The notes beneath the pieces were generated by a model that did no database searches, was not told the DNA's origin, and saw nothing but the letters and a program-made list of their open reading frames with translations. From Mesorhabditis belari (Eukaryota > Nematoda > Chromadorea > Rhabditida > Rhabditidae), in contig CAUEEP010000876.1 in assembly GCA_958450365.1 (NCBI GenBank), forward strand, positions 62,001-126,000: 64,000 nt of DNA. Direction: 5' to 3'. Made by a program: the position numbers and the translations under genes. Within the stretch, counting starts at the first letter, position 1, and every line of letters begins with the position of its first letter. Of the stretch, positions 31,301 to 42,220 are shown one piece after another.

Positions 31301-32501
31301 TGGTTTTGAGGGCGCCTACTCAAAATTTTGGTAGTTTTTTCTGTTTTTCTTGTCAATTAAGATTTTGACAATATCTTATTTGCTTTTATTTTTGGAATCT
31401 CAGAATGACGAAGAAATCGGAGCACAGATCGATCATCAACTACAAACAGGGAATGAGACAGAAAGCATTTTCCTTCGATTGATGGTGGCTAAGTCTGTTG
31501 TTTAAAAGACAATTCAATGCTACAAAGCCTTGGGAAGAAGTTCCGATCGACCAGGACGAGGCCCAAAGACGACAGGGATGACAAAGGAGAGGGTGAAGAA
31601 AGTGCTAAGCCTAAGCCTAAGCCTACGCTACAAAGAAGCTAGTTCTCAACAAAAATTAGCCTCAAAAATTGGTATCTCAAGACGTTTGATGGGATTGGAT
31701 TTCAGCGTTTGGAGTGTCCTAGAGGCCAAGGCATGCTTTAAAGCTCATTCAACCATTGATTCTTTGAGGAAATCTCTTCAAAAGGCTCGACGTCGCCTAT
31801 CATTCTGCCATCGTTGATGCCTTTCCGCGCCGTCTTCAATCATGTATCGCAGCGAAAGGAGATCTTATTGAAAAGAACTAACTCTTCTTTTTTTGGGATA
31901 TAAAGAATAGATTTGTTGGTTATTGTTAACAACAGTGATTATTAAGCCAGAAATATATTGGTTTCCGTAATTGCGCGTCACCCTGTATAGTGCAAATACA
32001 ACTCAAATTCATTTGTACTTGTACTGCCAGCCTAAATCCCATGATTTCATTTAAAACTTCTGCTACTTCAAAACAAATTCTTGCTTTTACAGGTAAAGTT
32101 GCTCAAGATTGTAAAGCGTCATGCCGAATGACCAGAATTAGCCTTGGCCTAATATTCTTAGCCATTTTATCGTAAGTGAGTTGCGAAATTTTATCATTGC
32201 AGTAAACTGCACCTGTCCTGTAGTTTTCCCTCCGCACGGACCTCCAGTTAGCACCAATTTGTAGACTCGTTTCGCAGCTGGTGATTGTGGCTCTGACTTG
32301 GGCAGAGTTTCCATGGTATTCCCCGTCATTGCCAAGAGTAAATGACCGAACTCTTCGGAGGTCCTAGAAATGGTTCATTACTTAAACCATTCCTCTCAAT
32401 GACTCACTTGTAAACGGGACTACAATACCCGTCGTCGGGTGTACAACAGTGGATGGCCTCCTGATTTGTGCGGCACGCGGCAAGTCCACCCGGCTCGGGA
32501 A
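28364..32501 (-). CDS. TTD14-type P-loop NTPase with CYTH domain
   Basis: A minus-strand gene with at least 13 exons: 32501-32408, 32363-32213, 31183-31088, 31041-30973, 30921-30834, 30550-30474, 30402-30286, 30245-30106, 29993-29888, 29848-29714, 28810-28725, 28651-28529, 28461-28364. The ATP/GTP site is [13 protein letters not shown], followed by [51 protein letters not shown] and [13 protein letters not shown]. The C-terminal CYTH part has KRKWLV, YTIT(S)[30 protein letters not shown] and [20 protein letters not shown]. This order matches TRPL translocation defect protein 14 homologues, phosphoinositide- and GTP-binding proteins involved in membrane protein trafficking. One exon (29848-29714) needs a one-nucleotide frame change near 29805. 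One intron is GC-AG. The first exon lies further upstream, so the N-terminus is incomplete. Confidence 0.85.
28985..29249. mobile_element. 265 bp MITE, copy 2 (CCGTAAATACTGTAATAGT ends)
   Basis: Second copy of the 12089-12351 element, with TA at both ends, inside an intron of the TTD14-like gene. Confidence 0.75.
29290..29600. repeat. imperfect inverted repeat in TTD14-like intron
   Basis: The left arm (about 29300-29400) and right arm (about 29500-29600) are inverted and diverged: 'TAGAATAGATATTTTTAAAA' against 'TTTTCAAAAATATCTATTCTA', and 'CTTTAGGCTTTCG' against 'CGAAAGCCTAAAG'. A related sequence ('AATGGTCATTCTA', 'TTGGCTTTCGAA') occurs at 13135-13290. Confidence 0.5.
31268..31985 (+). 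mobile_element. internally deleted Tc1/IS630-like element
   Basis: Inverted ends C(T/A)GGGTGACGCGCA, TA on both sides, 718 bp. The plus strand codes for a transposase N-terminus (an [13 protein letters not shown] linker, then [13 protein letters not shown] helix-turn-helix). This joins directly to the C-terminus ([17 protein letters not shown], then after a frameshift [18 protein letters not shown]). The catalytic DDE core is deleted. It lies in an intron of the TTD14-like gene, on the opposite strand. It probably belongs to the same broad family as the 51.8-53.1 kb element. Confidence 0.8.
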
Positions 32502-32724
32502 CTGGAAACATTTGATGAACAATTTAACAAAGATAAAGGTGGTAAAAAAATATTAAATCTAGTCATTTTAAAGGTTGGATTTGATAGTTTGTTAATCTAG
32601 TGAATTGGAAAATGATTTCAGTTTTAGGAAAAAATTCTTCAAGTGTTGTATTCTGAATTTAAATTTATAGTTATTTTAATAGCGTTTATTATGCACCACG
32701 ATGTCAATAGAGAGTTTTAATTTT

Positions 32725-33532
32725 ATGGCAAAAATCTCATGGTGATAGTGAAAAATTGTGTAAGGCGTCAAGAAAACAAGAAATTCTCAAAAAAAGTGTA
32801 AAAATTGCCTTAAAGAAAACATAGTTTTGGCACAAGGCGTGCCACCAATAGCCATTTAAAGTTTTTCTAAAATTCTGTTTGAAAAGGGCCTTTTTTGAAA
32901 CACACTGTAAGTCTGGCTCAAAAGCTTTAAAATTTTAGCTTAAAATGGTGAAAAAATGATCGGAAAATGCTTATGAAACTTGACTGCAGCCAGTTCAAAC
33001 TCTGGCTACTAGTCAGTGTATGTATTACCCGCGTAAAGGTTGATTGGATATCAAAAATTACCAAGACAACTTCAAAGAGCAGAGCTTACTAGCAATTAAT
33101 TTAGCTTTAGTCTGCCTTAACTCTAGCATGACAATTCCAAAGGCTAGTGAAAAAAATCATAGCCTCATAGACCAAATTTAACTTAATATTACTTAACTTA
33201 AGCAAAAAAAGAACAAGTCTGTTAAAAGGTTTAAAACAGAAGCTCAAAGAAGAAGCTAAACAGCTCAAATCAGCTCAAACTAAACAGCTCAAACAAACTA
33301 TCAAATCCAACCTCTAAGCTGACTAGATTTAACATTTTTTTTCAAATTTCATGGTGATGGTGAAAAATTTTCGTATATAAGGCGTCAAGAAAACAAAAAA
33401 ATTCTCAAAGAAAAGTGTAAAAATTGCCTTAAAGAAAACATAGTTTTGGCACAAGGAATGCCACCAATAGCCATTTAAAGTTTTTTTAAAATTGAGGTTG
33501 AAAAGGGGCCTTTTTTTTGAGACACTGTAATT
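32725..33532. repeat. pair of about 190 bp direct repeats
   Basis: 32725-32910 and 33345-33532 are about 85-90 per cent identical by eye and share 'AAGGCGTCAAGAAAACAA', 'AACATAGTTTTGGCACAAGG' and 'CCACCAATAGCCATTTAAAG'. The 430 bp between them has no gene. They could be solo terminal repeats of a decayed element. Confidence 0.6.
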
Positions 33533-33768
33533 TGAAAAACTACCGAATCTTACTTTTAGATTTTGTTTGATTTCCTTTATTTATAATCTCATCCAATAAG
33601 GAATCAAACTGTGAATCGAATGAGAGCAAAATCAAGTAAATCAGATAAAATCTTAAGAAAAAATTACAGTAATCTTATAAATTTGACATTTTTTTAGAAA
33701 ACAAACTCGTAAAGAACAAATTTTAATTGCAAACTGAGTGACCAGGTGAATAGAAGGGTGGTGCACAA

Positions 33769-34672
33769 TAATGAAAACTCGGTTTTTCGACTGTAACTCG
33801 ACATCCAATTATTCAATTCCCTTAATTTAATATTTATATGAAATTTCAAGTTAATTTCTGCGCACAATTTCATTTTTTATTTCAGAAACACAGTGTTATG
33901 CTTTTTAAAAAGTACTTCGAAGTTCATCGGTACCAACCTCTTCACTGACGTTTTTTGGCAAGATTTGCACATATTTTGAAGAATTTCCCGCTTCATATTT
34001 ACTCATTTTTACTTTTTATTAAGAAATAGCATTATCTGGAGCATTTTACATCAGAAGATTTTCAATAATTTCAAAATTTTGAGAGCCATTAGTTGAATCC
34101 CCTGAAAGCTGAGCTGAGCAGAGCAGCGATCTGTATAGTGACTCCCTTTCATTTAAAATCATTCCTGATTTGCTGTCTTGCAAAATTTAATGCATTTATT
34201 TTGTGATCTTTGTCTAAATTTAACTAAAAAGTAGAAAAACAACTAAATAAATTGATTGATTTGTTGAAAAGAACTATCGAAAACGATGATTCTGCCGAAA
34301 GGTTAGCACCTTTGAAATTGCTACACTGCTCAGCTTTTAGGGGATTCAACTAATAGCTCTCAAAATTTTGAAATTATTGAGAATCTTCTGATGTAAAATG
34401 CTCCAGATAATACTATTTCTTAATAAAAAGTAAAAATGAGTAAATATGAAGCGGGAAATTCTTCAAAATAAGTGCAAATCTTGCCAAAAAACGATTCAGC
34501 CAAGAGGTTGGTACCGATGAACTTTGAAGTACTTTTTAAAAAGCGTAACACTGTGTTTCTGAAATAAAAAATGAAATTGAGCGCAGAAATTAACTTGGAA
34601 TTTCATATAAATATTAAATTAAGGGAATTGAATAATTGGATGTCGAGTTACAGTCGAAAAACCAAGTTTCCA
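33769..34672. mobile_element. 904 bp foldback element with about 345 bp arms
   Basis: 33769-34110 and 34326-34672 are inverted copies at roughly 93-95 per cent by eye, with a 215 bp spacer. The arms contain no open frame of note. Outer arm sequence: AAACTCGGTTTTTCGACTGT, with its complement at the right. No clear target duplication was found. Transcripts would form a very long hairpin. Confidence 0.75.
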
Positions 34673-35205
34673 TAATTCCAGAAGCCCTTTAGCAAGATTA
34701 AAATCAAATAAGTGCATTACTGAAGCCTTGTAAACATATTAAAAAGCCAAAAAGTGAAAAACATTATTGTTTTCCTTTTCTTTTGCTATCTTTTCAAATG
34801 CATTAATTTGAAAGATCTCACTCAATATCGGTGCCGCACGCGGATGAATCAAATTAAATGCGAATCGCGTAGAGCGCTGAGAAATTGGCATGGTTTTAGA
34901 AAATCATATGAGGAAAATATGGCTTCCAGTGAATTTGGTAGCAATTTTATCGGGTTTTTGGAGAGAAAAACAATAAAGAGAATGAAGAAAATAGGAGTAT
35001 GTGGTGAGAAAAAAGGCGGAAACCCTCTCGCAAATTCGGTTCTCTTTGAGAGAAAATGGGTTGTTTACGCTGACAATGGCTGTGACTTCTTGCGAAACAT
35101 TTGAAAAGGAACAAAAGAAAACAAAGATCTTGGGAATGCTTGAAACAATGTTTTTTTAAAACTTTTATGATCAGATGATCAAATTTCCTATAGTTCAGAG
35201 ATGAT
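34673..35205. other. no gene supported
   Basis: The 116-codon plus frame at 34754-35104 starts with GTG, not ATG. It begins with a hydrophobic stretch and is followed by a basic low-complexity part. I do not call it. Confidence 0.35.
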
Positions 35206-35757
35206 TCGGGGCCCATTCGGTTCCTATTCGGGTCCTTTACGGTTTCCATTCGGTTCCTATTCGGGTCCTTTACGGTTTCCATTCGGTTCCTATTCGGGTC
35301 CTTTACGGTTTCCATTCGGTTCCTATTCGGGTCCTTTACGGTTTCCATTCGGTTCCTATTCGGGTCCTTTACGGTTTCATTCGGTTCCCTATTCGGTTCC
35401 TTTACGGTTTTCATTCGGGGAACCGAATGGAAACCGAAAAGAACCTGAATGGGAACTAATGAGGAACCGAATAGGAACCGAATAGGAGCTGAATAGGAAC
35501 CAAATAGGAACCAAATAGGAACCAAATAGGAAGCGAATGGGAACCAAATAGGAACCGATGAGGAACCGAATAGGAACCGAATAGGAACCAAATAGGAACC
35601 AAATAGGAACCAAATAGGAACCAAATAGGAAGCGAATGGAAACCAAATGGGAACCGATGAGGAACCGAATAGGAACCTAATAGGAGCCGAATAGGAACCG
35701 ATGATGAACCGATGAGGAACCGAATTGGAACCGAATAGGAAGCGAATGGAAATCAAC
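35206..35757. repeat. 11 bp minisatellite in two opposed orientations
   Basis: 35206-35415 is about six 33 bp higher-order units (CATTCGGTTCC TATTCGGGTCC TTTACGGTTTC), each made of three 11 bp subunits. 35416-35757 is the same 11 bp motif in the opposite orientation (GGAACCGAATA / GGAACCAAATA). Because 33 nt is 11 codons, an open frame of 269 codons runs through on the minus strand as an 11-residue repeat (DPNRNRMETVK, FLFGSYSVPIR). The two halves are complementary and can pair. Confidence 0.85.
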
Positions 35758-37943
35758 TGGGAAACGAATGAGCTGCTTTTCGTTCACGAAGCAAGTCTAC
35801 TCTATTAGAGCTTCTTAAAAAATGGACAATTTAAAATGACATCATCTTTCCATCGTAAACTGAATTTTGATTTTATTTGATGAGGAATAAAAGTGTGAAC
35901 TTTTTAGAAAATGCAACTAAAGTAGTTTTATTTTAACTCACAACTAGTAAAATGTTTTAAATTTTTAAGCTGGATACGGTAGGTAAAAGCATTCAGAAAA
36001 CGGTTAATCAAATATATTATAAATCGGTTTCTTCATGGCAATTGAAAAAGCCCTCAGGAAACGGGCAATCAGTTGAAAGTTGAATCAGTTGAAGGCAATC
36101 AGTTGAAAGTGAAAGAAGGGTAAATTTTAAATACATTAGTACATTTTGAAGTTAAGCCTGCATATTCTAAAAAAACTCTATCATTTTAATCGTCTTAGTG
36201 ATGAGATCTAAATCAATTTGACTTCAAAAAAGATTTGACGACCAAAAATTATCTTCACGAAGCAAAAAGTGTCTAGTCAAAATATTTTCTAAACACTCGG
36301 AGATTTTGATATCGAAACCAAATCAAAAATGAGAGCTATTTTTGAAAGGAATCTTTTTTTTCTCTTTGTGTGTAAAAATGAAAAAGCGGGGAGAGATTTT
36401 TTTCTCAATGTTTTCTTCGTGTCAGTTCGTTGGAAAAAACGATGGTTGCCTTGGTAATGAATAAATTATCGCGGAGATGGGAAAGCGGGAAAGAAACGGG
36501 GAAAGTTGGCGCGAATGATTGGAAAAAGGACGGTGTTTAGAAAGTCTTTATATACTTTAGAAAGAGTTTATTTTGATTAATCATTAGCTACTGTTTTAAA
36601 TGAGTATTTGTTCAACCTAAGGTATTTCAGACAGTTTTGGTTAGAGGAATGTAGAATTTCTATCAAAACTATAGCCAAATTTAAAGCAAAAGTTCCCCAG
36701 GGATTTGTGCATAATGATCCCTATAATGAAAGTGAAAAAGCTCAGTCCTTCACCGCTTAGAGCTTTCCAAAAAGAAGCCTTTTATACCGAACGGGTTTGC
36801 CAGATGGAGAGCGATTATGGGACCACACAAACAACAACTCGCCAGTCATTTACTTTAGTCATTTACAGGATTTCTCTTTTACTTTGTAAATGGCCTCAAA
36901 TAAAGATATTTAGCTGTAAATTTGTAACTAGGGGTTTTTGGGGGTCAGGAAATCGATTGGCGCTATTTATTTTATCGAGTTACTAATTAGAACTCATGTT
37001 TATTTAAGTAGTGGTAGTGAAAGTAACGATATGTTATGGGATAGTAGTTGAAGCATGTGTAGCTTTTAAATCAAGAGTAAAATCAGTAGCTAACCCTCTT
37101 GTGAGGTCAGTAGCTTTTAAATCAAGAGATCAAGAATCAAGGCCAATAAACTAAGAGAGAACAGCAGGATGACTTTAAGATAATGAAAAGAGCCAATGAA
37201 GAATGATTGGCTGATAAAAAAAAGTTGTAAAAGACTTATTTCTAAAGCCCCGAACAATGCAGTTTATTGCCATTGACCTGGAAATTCTCTATGAGCTTTA
37301 ATTTTTTGAAAATTGGGAAATCCCAGTCTAATTGGCATAAGTAAAACCGTATAAATTAAAATTCTTTCTAAAATTGTTTTTAGCTCAAACAAAAGTCTGT
37401 TTAATTCTCAAAAACAAGACTCAAATCCATAAAACGCAGGGAATATTGGCTGATGCAGAAGGCCCGTCTCTTTCTTCTTCCACAAACCACAGACTGGCCT
37501 TTTGCCAAATAGGATTCATGCAAAAAAGAGTAAGGAAATGAGCGAGTAGCAGACAGAAAAATGCATTAGATGTGAAGCTAAATCGAAAAGAAAAAGGATG
37601 AGTGGATGAAAAAGGGAAAAAAATGCAGAATGCAGAGGAAAACACGCGAGAAGCCCAATTTGCGCCCTTTCAACGCCAACGGGGAACCCCCTTTTCTAGA
37701 GAGATGCCCTGGGGGAACATCCCGGAAATTTCTTTAGATTTACTTAGGAAAAGAATTGCATTTTATCTTCTGAATCTTGCTTTTGCAAGTAAACAAAAAG
37801 TTTGACATTAAACTAGTTTGCTTAAAGTTAAAAGAAGACATTAAAGTTCGAAAATGACTAAATGCTGAAAAATTAATGCTTCAGGAAAGTAGATATTTAA
37901 TAAATGGCTTAGCTCAGTGCTTGAGTATTAAAATTTTACTTTG
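35758..37943. other. gene-poor region, nothing supported
   Basis: Over 2 kb of AT-rich DNA without a phase-consistent exon pair. 37180-37290 is an inverted copy of 27170-27260. Confidence 0.4.
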
Positions 37944-38220
37944 TTTATGCTTTGCAAAGCCAAGCTTTGCTTTTACTAAGCTTGCTTTACTTAGCTTGCT
38001 TTGCTTTGCTTTTCTTTCCTTGCTTAGCTTTGCTTTTCTTTGCTTTGCTTAGCTTTGCTTTTCTTAGCTTTGCTTTTCTTTGCTTTGCTTAGCTTTGCTT
38101 TACTTAGCTTTGCTTAGCTTTGCTTTTCTTAGCTTTGCTTTTTCTTTTGCTTTTTTAGCTTTTCCTTTACTTAGCTTTCCTTTTACTTAGCTTTGCTTTG
38201 CTTAGCTTTGCTTTACTTAA
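37944..38220. repeat. TTTGCTTAGC microsatellite-like array
   Basis: Irregular tandem array of TTTGCTTAGC/TTTGCTTTTC units, strongly strand-asymmetric (pyrimidine-rich plus strand). Confidence 0.8.
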
Positions 38221-39030
38221 CAAATTGCTTAGTAAATTTGTGAGCAAACTGTGCTAAACAAATTTGAAAGCTTTAAATCTTGACCCCTAGAAGTCTAGAT
38301 TACAGCTTTCAATTTGAATTTACAATATTTTGAAAAATTATCTGTGGGTTTGTGTGTCTCTTATCACGATTTCGATCAAAAATGTAAGAATTTTGGCAAA
38401 TTTGATTACTCTCCCCGTCTTTCACACTCGATTAGCCTTTTTTACTTGCTTTTAATGGCTCTTCTTTGTGTCTTTAACCTAAAATTTATAGAAAATCGTG
38501 GATACCCAATCTTGACGTAAACTTTTAAGCGAAATATCTCGGGTTTCAAACCGTCATCCCCTAACGACATACACCATCGGAATCAGCGCAAAAAACTGAA
38601 CAAGATGTGCTAGGTCTCTGCTCAAAACCAAGGTGTAAATCCAAAAGCATCCCTAGTAAGGGTAATCGAGTGTGGAAGACGGGGGGTGATCAGATTTTCA
38701 AAATTTACATTTTTGATATCAAATATGCAAATTTCTGAAAATGAATGAACCGACGGGAGTAAATGAAAGAAAAGAGTGCTTTTGTATGCAAATTTTTAAG
38801 GTCAAGGCTAATTTTAGCAAACCGGATGCCAAAGCATAATTTTAGGATAATTTTAGCAAAGCAGTTCGATAAAACATGATTAGGCTGCAAAAAAAGCATC
38901 GTTAGATTTTGATAGGGTTTAGATTTGATAAGATTTCTATAAGAAGTAGAAATTTTAGATCTTTTAGAAGAGATTCTATTAGTTAAACAGTCAATAAATC
39001 TTATAATAAGCGAACACTTTTCAAAGCTAC
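38221..39030. other. no gene supported
   Basis: A run of overlapping short open frames on both strands, none with a recognised domain. Confidence 0.35.
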
Positions 39031-39102
39031 CTTGAGAATGCAGCGTCATCGTTGGAAGAGCGATCGGGCACCGTGGAGCCTCCTTCCCGAAACTTGTTCA
39101 TA
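39031..39102 (-). CDS. possible first exon of unknown gene
   Basis: ATG at 39102 starts MNKFREGGSTVPDRSSNDD and ends with an AG|GTAGCT donor at 39031. Composition is more coding-like than its surroundings, but no second exon was found downstream. Low confidence. Confidence 0.2.
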
Positions 39103-39720
39103 AAAGATAAAAGTGAGATTGAAAAACGATAGATCATTTGGTTTTGATCTCGAGATTTAAGCGAGATTATTGAATGGATTGGAGAAGATACGAGAAAGTG
39201 ATGATAGAGAGGAGGCAGTGGAATTTGGACCGGAAAGAGGAGAGTCTATTTGCAAAGATCTTGAAGGATTTGATTGCTTTTTTACATATAAGATTATAGT
39301 TAAAAGTTTATAGCGTTAAAGCTATATGATTATAGTGTTTAAGGTCAACAAGCAGCTAAGAATTTGAGAAGTTGAACATGGGTATTTGTAAGGTAATGTC
39401 TTGGCCTATGGTTGAAGCTATTTCCTTCGGATACAAAGAAATTCAGATATTCAGAGTAAAATGACGTCAAAAAAACCAGTCAAACTAAAAATTGATGATC
39501 TTTTCTTCAATTCCTCCCCCTGAAAGCCGGTAGTTAGATAAAAGCCTGGGTTATCAACAATAACAAAGCTCCTGTCAGCTTGAGTTATGAATAGTGAAGT
39601 AAAAGCATATAAAAATATGAAAAGTAAAGACTTAGGCAAATTTAAAATTAAGATTTTAGCACATTTAACACACTGGCGACAATAGGAGTCATCGGTGGAT
39701 CTCATAAGAAAATTGGTATA

Positions 39721-40428
39721 CCTTAAAAGCTCTAATAGAAAAGCCTAAGCCTAAGCCCTTCTAGGACCGTTGCGTAATCTAAGTTTACGCTCAAAAGTAA
39801 CCCTCATATCTAGCCCATACGCTCATACACGACGCTCCGTAATTACGTTTATCATCGGTTAAAAGGCGAAGTACCGTAAAAGCTCTAATAGAAGCACCCC
39901 CTATAGGAGCGTCTGTAGGACTTAAAAAGTAGCCAAAATCAAATATTTGATTCCACCTCATCTCAAAACCCTAGTATAAATTTTCAACTTAATCAGCTCA
40001 TAAATTGCCAAAGCTCTAATCAGCCCTCTCTACGAAACATAAGTCTAAGCTTACACTATAAATACCATATCTCGACACCGTACCTTTGTCCATGCGCTGC
40101 TTTAGGTGTCAAATTAAATAAAAAGATAGGAGATTTTTTCGAGATATAACACATATTTAGCATTAACCAGCGCTTAGAAAAAAAGATTGAAAAGTGTGAA
40201 AACCGGGGTGTTCTTTCACCATTTTTCAATCACTTTCTAAGTGCTGGTTAGGAGCTAAAATACATATAATAACTCCAAAATTCCCCCCTATCTTTCTACT
40301 TTAATTTAATAATCAAACCCGCAGAAACAAACGTACTGGTGTCGGAGATATGAGCGTTTGTTCGAGAGTAAACTTAGACTATGCGACGCACCTAACAGGG
40401 GCTCTTCTATTAGAGAGCCTTTACGGCA
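39721..40428. repeat. about 700 bp foldback element (CTCTAATAG ends)
   Basis: Inverted ends CC(T/G)TAAAAGCTCTAATAGAA and the right complement, with a second left-type terminus at 39873. The middle is a long imperfect inverted repeat around 40195 ('AACCAGCGCTTAGAAA' against 'TTTCTAAGTGCTGGTT'). Related to the small element at 8352-8564. Confidence 0.6.
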
Positions 40429-42220
40429 ATTTATGGACTGATTAAGTTGAAAATTTGTCTACTAGGGTTTTCGGGGATGGGAATACGAATCAAATATTAG
40501 TTTTTGGCCACAGTAACCCCCCGGAATACTCGAAAAATAGAGTTGGGGATTATGAGAATTTCTCAACCTCGATATTCAAGAAACTTTTCTCCCTTTAAGA
40601 TAAAAAGTGTTCATTTTGATAAGAACAATGGATAATTTTAGACAAAAATGTTTTTAGATAGCTTGAATAATGATGCTACCAAGTAGCTAAATCACGTCTA
40701 CAAAGTTTCTTTCTTTTCGACTCAAAACTAGAAACCAAGCTGCTTGGAATACTTCATCCCTACACCCTAAGCAAAAACGTTTTATATTTAGGAACCATAA
40801 ATATTTGATTAAAGTCATAAAATACCTCAAAAACCTTTATCCCCGGAAGAATCTAGTCTCAATTTCTCTGTTTTTTTAGCTCCCCTGCCAAGTGAGTGAC
40901 GCCAAGGGTTCACCCAAAAAGCAAGGAAAAAAAACGGTTTGGTCTTCCGTAGTGGAAAATCGCCACCATTCTTATTAAAAGAAAACGATCCGAAACAGAT
41001 CCATCTTTCACTTTTCTCAATGACACTATTGGATTTTTGATTTTAAAGAAAATTGGAGCCAAAATCTGTGTCGACAATCTTAGATCTTTTTCCGGTTTCC
41101 TTTGAGCGGTCATGTCTTTGTTCAATCTTTCCCTATTTGAACTTTGATTTGCTTTTTGAATGAATGGAATCTTCACAAGAAAAAGATCCCAGTGATTAAA
41201 TTTTGTGGAATAGTGATTTAAAAAAGAGATCAAGTTTTCTTCGTGGTTTAAGTCTGGCGAAAGATGTTTATTTAGTAGGGGTTCAAAAGCTCAAATCGGA
41301 AAGCTGTATGACTTGGTTGCGGATTATTGATCTAGCTTTAAGGATAATCTAAAAACTTGCCTAGGATTGCACTTTCAATAATTTGTTGTCGTGATAACAC
41401 TCTCGTCACGATTTCACAAAAACTAAGCATCGGATTGGGATGAAAACTTTTGGCACAAAAAGGGCAACTCTACTGGTTATGCACAAAAAAAATTCAGAAA
41501 ATGTTGCGCTTATTCTTTAGAAAATCGGAAATCAATGACAGGCCAAGTCATGCTCTTTAAAACAACACTTGCTTTGATTTTACAATTGCTCTTTCTCTCT
41601 GGGTATCACTGATTTGGTACAAACTAATTCAAAAATTGACTATTTTCAATCAAAGCGGCTGCCCCTCAAAAAAAAAAAAAAAAAAAAAAATCAAAGTCCG
41701 CATCAGATTGGAATGAAAACGAAGCGCAAAAGGCAACTCTGTACTTGTTACAGAGGCAGAAATAAAGAAGAAGCTATGGCTAAACTTTTGGAAAAAAAGA
41801 AATATGTGCCAAGTCAAAAATTTCTCCACCAATCCAATAGATAACTTTTGTTAGCACATTTGGGGTATTGTTTTCTTTGCACGATTAGCTTTTTGAATTT
41901 CTCTTTACCTTGATCTAAGCCTCTAAAGATGATTACGCTGTTACCCAAAAAGCTAAAGCCAATCAAGTCAAGTCAAAAGACAATAAGCGGTCAAGCGTCG
42001 CCGTATTTTGGTCAAGCTGCGCCTCAAAAATCCTTATATACTAAATTGCTAAAGGGGAGCGTTTTAGAATGGTTGTTACTTGACGTTTTACTTGGCGCTT
42101 ACTCAAGTAATTACTTATTTAAAATGCAGACACTCTAGGCTAAAGCATTTTCGTGATAAATAAGTTTCTAAAGCGTGTCAGCATTAAACTTGTTCGAAAG
42201 TTAACACTTCTAAAACTCAC
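40429..42220. other. no gene supported; long poly(A) tract
   Basis: No exon supported. A 23 nt A run lies at 41668-41690 and could mark a retroposed end. The missing last exons of the receptor kinase were looked for here (W-S-F-G and subdomain XI motifs) and not found. Confidence 0.4.

Noticed and set aside
34754..35104. 116-codon plus frame with hydrophobic start
   Set aside because: Starts with GTG, not ATG. No splice partner or homology, and it overlaps the flank of the minisatellite frame.
34947..35756. 269-codon minus frame
   Set aside because: Mostly the translation of the 11 bp minisatellite. Openness is a consequence of the repeat period, so I report it as a repeat, not a gene.
37944..38220. 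Coding repeat protein
   Set aside because: Stops in all frames; simple TTTGCTTAGC array.
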